A stretch of 5,410 nucleotides of DNA from Sedimenticola sp. Its GTDB lineage: Bacteria > Pseudomonadota > Gammaproteobacteria > Chromatiales > Chromatiaceae. Below are positions 1 to 5,410 of the stretch, piece by piece. Every line of letters begins with the position of its first letter. Position 1 is the first letter of the stretch. Position numbers and translations under genes: made by a program. The stretch lies in NCBI GenBank assembly GCA_030590525.1, contig JAUUYI010000170.1, positions 1 through 5,410 on the forward strand, written 5' to 3'. Under the pieces are notes generated by a model that had not been told where the DNA came from, did not search any database, and worked only from the letters and a program-made list of their open reading frames with translations.

Positions 1-866
1 CCGAGCAGGATCTGACCCAGCCAGAACATGAGCGGATAGACACCGCCACTCAGCAGCACGAAGGACTCCACACCGTGCTTGGCGGTGATGTAGAGATTGG
101 TCAGGTGATAGACCAGGGTGAAGTAGAGCACCGCCCCGATGAAGACGCCGAGCAGGTTCTTCAGCTTGGTCAGCCGCACTTCGCCCAGTTGCCGTCCCGC
201 CCACCAGTAAGCGGAGATCAGCGTAAGGATGAAGAACGCAAGCCCGAAACTGAAGGACATGATAATGAACATGGGTGCCAGTATTGCGGTATCGTAGGCT
301 TCCCTGGCGACCAGAAATCCGAAAATGGAGCCGGTACCGGTGGTCAGTGCGAGACGCCAGAAGAAGGCGGCAAAACCAACCGTTTTGTAGTGTTTGCTGA
401 CCGTGCGGTCGATCATGGTCCAGATATAGACACCAACGATGACAAAGAAGCCCGTGTAGAGAATGATATTCCAGGCAAATATCGACTTGAAATTATACTT
501 GGTCATGGCCACGATGAGCCTGTCCGGCCTTCCCAGATCCAGCAGCAGCACGACCAATCCACCGGCCAGCAGGCTGATCGCCAGCAGCGCGGAGAAGCGC
601 CCCAGCGGCTTGTACATGGGGCCGCCGAAGACCGAGCCAATGGAAGCCACATTGAGGGCCCCGGATGCGGCCACGATCAGAAAGATCGCAAACACATGAG
701 GCAATCCCCAAACGATCTGATTGCTCATTCCGGTTACCCAGTGCCCATTATGCTCCATATAGTATGTAGCACCGAGACCCAACGCGACGATGAACGCGAG
801 CAATGCCAGACCGCCCCAATATCTGGGCGCCGAGCACCAAAGCTCACTATAGTGCAACTTTTTCAT
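1..866 (-). CDS. dsrP: DsrP, NrfD-like integral membrane quinone-reactive subunit (C-terminus missing)
   Basis: Polytopic inner-membrane subunit of DsrMKJOP, of the NrfD/PsrC family, thought to exchange electrons between the DsrO Fe-S clusters and the quinone pool. I translated it from the ATG at 866 (MKKLHYSELW...). The frame stays open for 288 codons to the left edge, so the end is outside the window. About eight hydrophobic segments are visible, near residues 17-37, 51-76, 91-109, 129-149, 163-187, 195-221, 239-261 and 268-288. The motif DLGRPDR (110-116), after the third segment, is a hallmark of NrfD-type proteins. Family members are about 400 residues with roughly ten membrane helices, so roughly a quarter to a third is missing. 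It follows dsrO by 19 bases. NrfD relatives in other complexes look similar, but the dsrJ-dsrO neighbours make DsrP the clear assignment. Confidence 0.92.
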   Translation of the reverse strand, partial: MKKLHYSELWCSAPRYWGGLALLAFIVALGLGATYYMEHNGHWVTGMSNQIVWGLPHVFAIFLIVAASGALNVASIGSVFGGPMYKPLGRFSALLAISLLAGGLVVLLLDLGRPDRLIVAMTKYNFKSIFAWNIILYTGFFVIVGVYIWTMIDRTVSKHYKTVGFAAFFWRLALTTGTGSIFGFLVAREAYDTAILAPMFIIMSFSFGLAFFILTLISAYWWAGRQLGEVRLTKLKNLLGVFIGAVLYFTLVYHLTNLYITAKHGVESFVLLSGGVYPLMFWLGQILL

Positions 867-876
867 CTACCTCTGA

Positions 877-883
877 CCTCCCC
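877..883 (-). promoter_or_regulatory. ribosome binding site of dsrP
   Basis: Coding-strand GGGGAGG lies in the 19-base dsrO-dsrP gap, 10 bases before the dsrP ATG at 866. A second, weaker AGAGG (874-870) is only 3 bases from the ATG. The first is the more plausible site. Confidence 0.6.
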
Positions 884-885
884 GT

Positions 886-1662
886 TCACACGTCGATGTA
901 GCGGACGCCGGTGTTCAGTTCCAGATCCGCACGGATCTGCCGGCTGTTGTGCACCTTGAATGCCTTGGAGATCGTGCTCTCCGGGTCTTTCAGGTCCCCG
1001 AACAGGATCGCCTTGTGGCCGGCCTTGTCACAGGCCTCCTGGCAGGCAGTGGTGGTGTTCCCCGCATCGATGCGCTGTACGCAGAAGTTGCAGGACTCCA
1101 CACACCCCTTGCCGCGCGGCACGGCGGCCAGCTGATTCTCCACGTTCTGATGGATGAACGAGCGCGCCTTGTAGGGACAGGCCATCATGCAGTAGCGGCA
1201 GCCGATGCAGGTGTGCCGGTCCACCATGACGATACCATCGGCCCGTTTGAATGATGCGCCCGTCGGGCAGACATCGACACAGGGTGGGAATTCGCAGTGC
1301 TGGCACATCATCGGCAGCGTGGTGACGACCTGGGTTACTCTGTCGCGCAGCTTTACTTTGCGGATCCACTGGGGGCGCTGAGCATTCCAGTCCGCATCGG
1401 ATTGCCCTTCCGGCCGCTGCATCAGATCGATGCCGTTCTCCTTGTTACAGGCATCGACGCAGGCGCTGCAGTCATCGGCACACTTGTTGGTGTCGATCAG
1501 CATCCCCCAGCGCACGGTGCTGGTGACACCCCGGGCCTCGTCTGCCGCCTTGGCTACCGTGAGCAGGATACCGGGTGCGACTGTCGCCGCGCCGGCGGCA
1601 AGTAGCGTCTTGCCGATGAACTCACGCCGCTTCAAATCCAGCTGCTCATTGTGTTTGCCCAT
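886..1662 (-). CDS. dsrO: DsrO, periplasmic Tat-exported ferredoxin-like subunit
   Basis: Periplasmic Fe-S subunit of DsrMKJOP, 258 residues, of the NrfC/HybA/DmsB-like ferredoxin family. It is expected to relay electrons between DsrJ and the membrane subunit DsrP. The start at 1662 places a Tat signal at the N-terminus: KRREFIGK (11-18), then a hydrophobic stretch (about 19-37) and a likely cleavage near VAKA (36-39). The mature part has cysteine groups CADDCSACVDAC (61-72), CQHCEFPPCVDVCP (120-133), CIGCRYCMMACP (152-163), and CVESCNFC (187-194) with CQEAC (207-211). These 17 cysteines could hold up to four [4Fe-4S] clusters. An in-frame extension to 1824 overlaps dsrJ heavily, is poor in protein-like sequence and would bury the Tat motif, so I rejected it. 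The gap to dsrJ is 2 bases and to dsrP 19 bases; the three subunits form one coupled cassette. Confidence 0.94.
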   Translation of the reverse strand: MGKHNEQLDLKRREFIGKTLLAAGAATVAPGILLTVAKAADEARGVTSTVRWGMLIDTNKCADDCSACVDACNKENGIDLMQRPEGQSDADWNAQRPQWIRKVKLRDRVTQVVTTLPMMCQHCEFPPCVDVCPTGASFKRADGIVMVDRHTCIGCRYCMMACPYKARSFIHQNVENQLAAVPRGKGCVESCNFCVQRIDAGNTTTACQEACDKAGHKAILFGDLKDPESTISKAFKVHNSRQIRADLELNTGVRYIDV

Positions 1663-1664
1663 GA

Positions 1665-2186
1665 TCACTTCTCCAGGGTCATGACGTGCAGGCGTCGAAG
1701 CCCTTCTGCATTCAGCGTGGGCTGGCCCTCGCCATCCTGCAGCAGGCCGAGCCGGTGCGGATTGACACCCTCTGCGGCACTCTCTGCTGATTCCCCCGGC
1801 GTCTTTCGATGGCACTGGAAACAAGGGAGGCTGACCGCCACATATTCGTGGCAGCTATCACAGAACTGCCCTTCACCGTTAATCGGTTGATAACCACCCT
1901 TGTCATCCTTCGCCGCGTGACATTCCACGCAATCTGACAAGCCGTATCTGGTGTCGCGAATCCCTCTGTGAACCACCTCATCCCGGCCGTGCTTGAGGAA
2001 ATCCATGTGATTCCGACGCATCTCTTGCGTAGGTGCCACGCAGGCCTCAAGGGAGGCCGCCTTGGATCCAGGGGTAACAGCTCCCACTCTCGCAGGCTCA
2101 CTCATGACCCCCATGGAGAGGGCTGTAAACAGCCCTCCCAAGAGCAGGCCGGCGATGGTACGCTTGATGCCGGTTGAACTACGCAT
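1665..2186 (-). CDS. dsrJ: DsrJ, periplasmic triheme cytochrome c
   Basis: Periplasmic, membrane-anchored triheme c-type cytochrome of the DsrMKJOP complex, 173 residues. A basic N-terminus (GIKRT) is followed by a hydrophobic segment at about 9-28, which acts as a signal sequence or uncleaved anchor. Three CXXCH haem sites are visible: CVECH (86-90), CDSCH (109-113) and CFQCH (122-126). Cys49, in the segment EACVAPTQEMRRNHM, matches the place of the conserved cysteine that in A. vinosum DsrJ is reported as a distal ligand of one haem (His/Cys ligation). Several non-motif histidines (60, 66, 73, 144, 167) are candidates for other distal ligands. The ATG has an AGGAG 5 bases upstream. The TGA stop is two bases from the dsrO start, so the two are almost certainly co-translated. 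Its job in the complex is electron transfer, possibly with sulfur chemistry at the His/Cys haem; the latter is a hypothesis in the field. Confidence 0.95.
   Translation of the reverse strand: MRSSTGIKRTIAGLLLGGLFTALSMGVMSEPARVGAVTPGSKAASLEACVAPTQEMRRNHMDFLKHGRDEVVHRGIRDTRYGLSDCVECHAAKDDKGGYQPINGEGQFCDSCHEYVAVSLPCFQCHRKTPGESAESAAEGVNPHRLGLLQDGEGQPTLNAEGLRRLHVMTLEK
1671..1676 (-). promoter_or_regulatory. ribosome binding site that fixes the dsrO start
   Basis: Coding-strand CTGGAG, inside the last codons of dsrJ, ends 8 bases before the ATG at 1662. It favours this start over the longer in-frame extension that reads back to 1824. Confidence 0.7.
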
Positions 2187-2191
2187 TACAG

Positions 2192-2196
2192 CTCCT
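2192..2196 (-). promoter_or_regulatory. ribosome binding site of dsrJ overlapping the dsrL stop
   Basis: Coding-strand AGGAG lies 5 bases before the dsrJ ATG. Its first two bases are the last two of the dsrL TAG stop. Ribosomes ending dsrL would sit on this site, which suggests translational coupling. Confidence 0.75.
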
Positions 2197-4141
2197 ATTC
2201 ACCGAGACCCATCTGGATATAGCCGGTCGGGCAGACATCGCGACAGATGTGGCAACCGATGCACTTGTCATAGTCGGTGTCCACATACCGCCCGGTCGTC
2301 GAGTCGCCCTTCTTGACCCGGAAAATCGCATCATGGGGACAGAAGATGACGCAGTTATCGCACTCGAAGCACATGCCACAACTCATGCAGCGTTTGGCTT
2401 CTTCCACCGTCTGCTCATCGCTGAGGGCGTGCAGGCGCTCCTTGAAGTGACCCAGGACATCATCTTCACTCGGCACCTCCTCACTGCGGAGGAGACGCGG
2501 GGTATAGCTGAAGTACCCCAGGAACAGATCGCTGGATCCAATTACCTCCTGTGACGAGCGGTCCTCGTAGTTGTGCACGGCATACTTGGCCTCGGCAGTC
2601 CCGCGCAGGTCACCAACCGCTTGATCGAACTGCTCCGGGTCCAGTCCCGACTCATGCAGCTTCTTCAGCAGGTCGAAATGGTGCACATCCACCTTCGGAC
2701 GTTTCGGCAGGCTCTCCTGCTTGAGGAAGTGATCGATGTTTTCGGTGGCGACCGAGGCCTGACCGATGGCCGTGGTCAGCAGGTGCGGGCGAATGATATC
2801 ACCGGCCACGAACTGTCCCGGCTTGCCCGGCACCTGATAGAATTTGTCCGCATCGATCAGATTACGCTCGTTGGCCAGCTCTTCCAGCCCCGCCATATCA
2901 CCGCCCTGGCCGATGGCCGAGACGATCAAGTCTGCCTCCAGTACCCGCTCGGTACCTTCGGTCGGGATCGGCTTCATCCCATCCATGGTGCAGTCGCAGA
3001 CCTTCAATCCGGTGGCACGACCATCATCACCCACGATCACTTCCAGCGGCATGACGCCATCCAGAATGGTCACACCCTCGTGCAGGGCGTCTTCGATCTC
3101 ATGCTGTGCGGCAAACATCTTATCTTTGGTGAACAGGGATGTGAGGGTAGCGTCCACCGGCTCGGCGGCATCTGCGAGGGCCTGCTCCTGCACCATACTG
3201 GTGTCAGTTACGACATCCTCCGGATTGCCGGCTGCCGCATTGTGACCAACCCGACGGGCAACCGAAACTACGTCGATGGAGGTATCACCGCCACCCACGC
3301 AGATTACCTTCTTCCCGGTAACCTTCAGCCGACCCTCATTGAAGGCCTTCAGAAAGGCGACGCCGGAGAGGCAGTTGGGCGTACCTTCCCAACCATCCAC
3401 CGGCAGACCACGACCGGTCTGACAACCCAGGGCCCATAGGATGGCATCGAACTCTTTCTGCAGTTCGTCGACACTGACGTCACGGCCGACGCGGGTGCTC
3501 ATACGGGTCTCCACACCCATGTCCAGGATACGCTGGTTCTCCGCCTGCAGTTTGTCACGGGGAATACGATAGCCGGGGATGCCATAGCGCATCATCCCGC
3601 CCAGATGGGCATTCTCATCGAACACGGTCACGCCGTGGCCCATGCGTCGCAGCTGGTAGGCGGCTGCCATGCCTGCGGGTCCACCACCCACGATAGCGAC
3701 CTTCTTACCGGTATCCGCACCCACCTCGAACTTGTAGCCGTTGGCCAGCGCCATGTCGCCAATGAACTGCTCTACCGCGTTGATGCCGACGAAATCCTCC
3801 ACATCGTTGCGGTTGCAACCTTCCTGGCAGGGCGCCGGGCAGACTCGGCCCATCATCGAAGGGAATGGGTTGGCGTCAGTGGAGCGACGGAAGGCATACT
3901 CGTGCCATTCCATGCCTTCGGGTGGCTTCTCCTGTCCCCGGGCAATCGCCAGATAACCACGGATATCCTCACCAGAAGGGCAACTGCCCTGGCATGGGGG
4001 AGTCTTGTGAATATAGGTGGGACATTTGTGGGAGGTGTCCTGGGCGAAGATCATTTCGCTCCAGTCATCCCATTGAGTATCCCCTTCCTCGAACCGGCGG
4101 AAATTCAGTACGGTCTTCATCTCTTCAGTAGGAGTCGCCAT
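2195..4141 (-). CDS. dsrL: DsrL, NAD(P)H:acceptor oxidoreductase of reverse Dsr
   Basis: Cytoplasmic iron-sulfur flavoprotein of 648 residues, about the usual DsrL length. In sulfur oxidisers it takes electrons from DsrAB and reduces NAD(P)+ (established for A. vinosum DsrL); it is related to the small subunit of glutamate synthase (GltD). The N-terminal Fe-S domain carries cysteines at 40, 50 and 54 and 101, 105 and 109 (CPAPCQEGC). The FAD-binding Rossmann motif is VAIVGGGPAG (148-157). The NAD(P)-binding motif is VGGGDTSID (282-290), followed by VARR. The second FAD contact, FVAGDI, is at 444-449. The C-terminus has two ferredoxin motifs: CMSCGMCFECDNC...CP (585-602) and CIGCHICRDVCP (627-638). 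The ATG is preceded by a strong Shine-Dalgarno and the TAG stop lies 8 bases before dsrJ. Generic GltD-like or NADPH-Fe3+ oxidoreductases share this fold, but the position between dsrK and dsrJ settles the call. Confidence 0.95.
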   Translation of the reverse strand: MATPTEEMKTVLNFRRFEEGDTQWDDWSEMIFAQDTSHKCPTYIHKTPPCQGSCPSGEDIRGYLAIARGQEKPPEGMEWHEYAFRRSTDANPFPSMMGRVCPAPCQEGCNRNDVEDFVGINAVEQFIGDMALANGYKFEVGADTGKKVAIVGGGPAGMAAAYQLRRMGHGVTVFDENAHLGGMMRYGIPGYRIPRDKLQAENQRILDMGVETRMSTRVGRDVSVDELQKEFDAILWALGCQTGRGLPVDGWEGTPNCLSGVAFLKAFNEGRLKVTGKKVICVGGGDTSIDVVSVARRVGHNAAAGNPEDVVTDTSMVQEQALADAAEPVDATLTSLFTKDKMFAAQHEIEDALHEGVTILDGVMPLEVIVGDDGRATGLKVCDCTMDGMKPIPTEGTERVLEADLIVSAIGQGGDMAGLEELANERNLIDADKFYQVPGKPGQFVAGDIIRPHLLTTAIGQASVATENIDHFLKQESLPKRPKVDVHHFDLLKKLHESGLDPEQFDQAVGDLRGTAEAKYAVHNYEDRSSQEVIGSSDLFLGYFSYTPRLLRSEEVPSEDDVLGHFKERLHALSDEQTVEEAKRCMSCGMCFECDNCVIFCPHDAIFRVKKGDSTTGRYVDTDYDKCIGCHICRDVCPTGYIQMGLGE

Positions 4142-4149
4142 TCTTTAGT

Positions 4150-4156
4150 CTCCTTT
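4150..4156 (-). promoter_or_regulatory. ribosome binding site of dsrL
   Basis: Coding-strand AAAGGAG lies 8 bases before the dsrL ATG at 4141. This is a near-ideal Shine-Dalgarno and supports that start. Confidence 0.8.
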
Positions 4157-4182
4157 CACCCATTATTGATTGCGGTTTCTTT

Positions 4183-4220
4183 ATCCGCCGATTTGCTGCA
4201 AGCAGGTCGACGGCGCGGAT
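4183..4220 (-). promoter_or_regulatory. possible RNA hairpin between dsrK and dsrL
   Basis: On the coding strand the left arm ATCCGCGCCG (4220-4211) can pair with CGGCGGAT (4190-4183), giving eight base pairs with a two-base GC bulge. Inside the loop, TGCT (4204-4201) can pair with AGCA (4197-4194) around a 3-base loop. No run of U follows, so it is not a classical intrinsic terminator. It could be an mRNA processing or stability element separating dsrK from dsrL, or chance. Its role is inference; only the complementarity is seen. Confidence 0.35.
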
Positions 4221-4255
4221 TTTGTATTCAGTTCAAATCTTGTTGTCCGGACGGG

Positions 4256-5410
4256 TCAAGCCTCTTCCCCCTCCTCTTCAGCACCTTCGGTTTTCTGACC
4301 GGTAAGGATGATGGCGTTACTGACCAACTGATGCACACTGACGATCTGGTCCATGTCCATGCCATAGTAGGGCAGTACCTTGGTAAACTGGCTCTTACAG
4401 ATGGCACAAATCGCAGCCATGTGGGTCACGCCTTCCTCTTCCATGGCGTTCTTCAGTGCAGTCATCCTGGGCAGCGCCCCTTTCACCCGGATCTCCATCA
4501 GGTCATCCGTCAGGAGCCCGCCGCCGCCGCCGCAGCAGAAGGTCTTCTCACCAATGGTGTCGTGGTGCATTTCGACATAGTTGTTGCAGACCGCCTTGAT
4601 CACGTCTCGTGGGAAGTCGAGCTGACCGCCCGGTTTATCGCCCATGCGGGTGGCCCGGGCAATATTGCAGGAGTCGTGAAAAGTCAGGGTCATCTCGTCG
4701 TTGGCCGACTTATCCAGATTGAGGTTACCTTTCTGGATCTGATCCCTGGTGAATTCCATGATGTGCTGCGGTACCGGATAGTCCGGATCCAGAAAGTCGA
4801 AAGGTCCTGCCAGCGTATTCAGGAACGCATAGGCGACGCGCCAGGCGTGCCCGCACTCCCCGAAGATGATACGCTTAACCCCCAGATCCAGGGCCGCCTT
4901 GCGTATCCGCTGGGAGATCCGTCGCATGTTCTCGTAGCTGCCGATGAACATGCCGAAATTGGCAGCCTCTGAGGCGTAGGAGCTTAGAGTCCAGCTGACC
5001 CCCGCCTCGTGGAACACCTTACCGTAACCGATCAGGCCGTCCACGTGGGGTTCGGCGAAGAAATCGGCGGACGGTGTCACCAGCAGGATATCCGCGCCCT
5101 TGACGTCGAGCGGATACTTCACTACAACGCCGGTCTCTTCCTCGACATCCTCTTCCAGCCCTTCCAGGGTATCTGCCAGCGCGCGGTCAGGCAGGCCCAG
5201 ATTGTTACCGATCTTATAAACCTTGGCGATGATCTCGTTGCAGTACTTCTGGCCGTACCCGATGCTGTCCAGAATATCCCTGGCCGCCATGGAGATCTCG
5301 GCCGTGTCGATGCCGTAAGGGCAGAACACGGAGCAGCGACGACACTGAGAGCATTGATGATAGTAGCTGTACCACTCATCCAGCGTCTCCCGGGTCAGAT
5401 CTTCTGCCCC
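4256..5410 (-). CDS. dsrK: DsrK, HdrD-like iron-sulfur subunit of the DsrMKJOP complex (N-terminus missing)
   Basis: Cytoplasmic Fe-S subunit of the DsrMKJOP membrane complex, related to HdrD of heterodisulfide reductase. By family knowledge it is thought to exchange electrons with the DsrC persulfide/trisulfide and with the membrane partner DsrM. The reading frame stays open to the right edge, leaving 384 residues plus a TGA stop, so the start and an N-terminal part lie outside. The visible piece opens with a ferredoxin motif, CSQCRRCSVFCP, at about residues 20-31. It then has a CCG-type region: a cysteine in FHDSCN (about 248), the CCGGGGG motif (about 292-298) and CAIC (about 335-338), as expected for the special [4Fe-4S] cluster of Hdr-like enzymes. 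A further cysteine sits in GECGHA (about 186). The protein ends in a short acidic tail, EEEGEEA. A GTG at 5329 is an internal valine inside the ferredoxin motif, not a start. dsrL follows after 114 bases. Identification is firm from motifs plus operon context. Confidence 0.93.
   Translation of the reverse strand, partial: GAEDLTRETLDEWYSYYHQCSQCRRCSVFCPYGIDTAEISMAARDILDSIGYGQKYCNEIIAKVYKIGNNLGLPDRALADTLEGLEEDVEEETGVVVKYPLDVKGADILLVTPSADFFAEPHVDGLIGYGKVFHEAGVSWTLSSYASEAANFGMFIGSYENMRRISQRIRKAALDLGVKRIIFGECGHAWRVAYAFLNTLAGPFDFLDPDYPVPQHIMEFTRDQIQKGNLNLDKSANDEMTLTFHDSCNIARATRMGDKPGGQLDFPRDVIKAVCNNYVEMHHDTIGEKTFCCGGGGGLLTDDLMEIRVKGALPRMTALKNAMEEEGVTHMAAICAICKSQFTKVLPYYGMDMDQIVSVHQLVSNAIILTGQKTEGAEEEGEEA

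Larger units (their letters stand above)
4142..4255 (-). other. dsrK-dsrL intergenic gap
   Basis: This 114-base spacer is much the longest gap in the window; the others are 2 to 19 bases. On the coding strand it holds a short palindrome, GTCCGGAC (4245-4252), a possible larger hairpin (4183-4220), an A-rich stretch, and the dsrL Shine-Dalgarno. I saw no convincing -35/-10 pair at proper spacing, no small ORF with a ribosome binding site and no U-tract terminator. Transcription very likely reads through from dsrK to dsrL. Confidence 0.7.

Noticed and set aside
75..959. 294-codon open frame on the plus strand opposite dsrP and the end of dsrO
   Set aside because: It is in codon register with dsrP, and its predicted product is low-complexity and rich in Q, E, G and H with no domain. 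The minus strand encodes a clear NrfD-type membrane protein here.
1663..1824. Upstream in-frame extension of dsrO to 1824
   Set aside because: It would overlap dsrJ by about 160 bases, lacks protein-like composition and would place the Tat signal internally. The ATG at 1662 has a good Shine-Dalgarno and an N-terminal Tat motif.
2573..3439. 288-codon open frame on the plus strand opposite dsrL
   Set aside because: It is a shadow of the dsrL coding sequence; the FAD and NAD(P) motifs on the minus strand show which frame is real.
4183..4220. Intrinsic terminator between dsrK and dsrL
   Set aside because: The stem is imperfect, the loop is large, and the bases after it on the coding strand are A-rich rather than a U-tract. 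dsrL belongs to the same operon.
4142..4255. Internal promoter for dsrL in the intergenic gap
   Set aside because: TTGACC at the dsrK stop, TTGAAC and GATAAA further on resemble promoter hexamers, but none pair at about 17 bases with a good partner.
4515..4535. Short CCG-repeat tract
   Set aside because: It encodes the glycine run of the conserved CCGGGGG motif of DsrK, so it is explained by coding.
3605..4972. 455-codon open frame on the plus strand, running across dsrL, the gap and dsrK
   Set aside because: It is in exact codon register with dsrL and dsrK on the opposite strand. In that register plus-strand stops arise only from TTA, CTA and TCA codons, which are rare in these genes, so a long empty frame is expected. 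Its product shows no recognisable domain, while the minus-strand products are full of known motifs.

Overview
This window is an internal piece of a reverse-type dissimilatory sulfite reductase (rDsr) operon. All genes lie on the minus strand. In transcription order (right to left) they are dsrK (5' end cut off by the window), dsrL, dsrJ, dsrO and dsrP (3' end cut off). The order K-L-J-O-P matches the dsrABEFHC-MKLJOPN operon known from sulfur oxidisers such as Allochromatium vinosum. The presence of dsrL, an NAD(P)H:acceptor flavoprotein absent from most classical sulfate reducers, points to a sulfur-oxidising proteobacterium, most likely a gammaproteobacterium (chemolithotroph, phototroph or symbiont). 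The exact taxon cannot be read from this window.

Layout: 5410-4256 dsrK, cytoplasmic HdrD-like Fe-S protein; 4255-4142, a 114-base gap holding a possible RNA hairpin and the dsrL ribosome binding site; 4141-2195 dsrL; 2186-1665 dsrJ, periplasmic triheme cytochrome c; 1662-886 dsrO, Tat-exported Fe-S protein; 866-1 dsrP, NrfD-like integral membrane subunit. Gaps after dsrL are 8, 2 and 19 bases, so dsrLJOP looks like one translationally coupled transcript. No promoter, terminator, RNA gene, repeat array or mobile element was recognised.

How the genes work together: DsrMKJOP is a transmembrane electron-transfer complex linking periplasmic redox carriers (DsrJ, DsrO), the membrane quinone pool (DsrP, and DsrM outside the window) and a cytoplasmic catalytic module (DsrK), which is thought to act on the persulfide/trisulfide carrier DsrC. 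DsrL is the electron acceptor for DsrAB in the oxidative direction and passes electrons to NAD(P)+. The window therefore encodes the electron-handling half of cytoplasmic sulfur oxidation to sulfite.

I found no undescribed system here. The genes are intact, of normal architecture and in the expected order. The observation most worth checking is the possible hairpin in the dsrK-dsrL gap.
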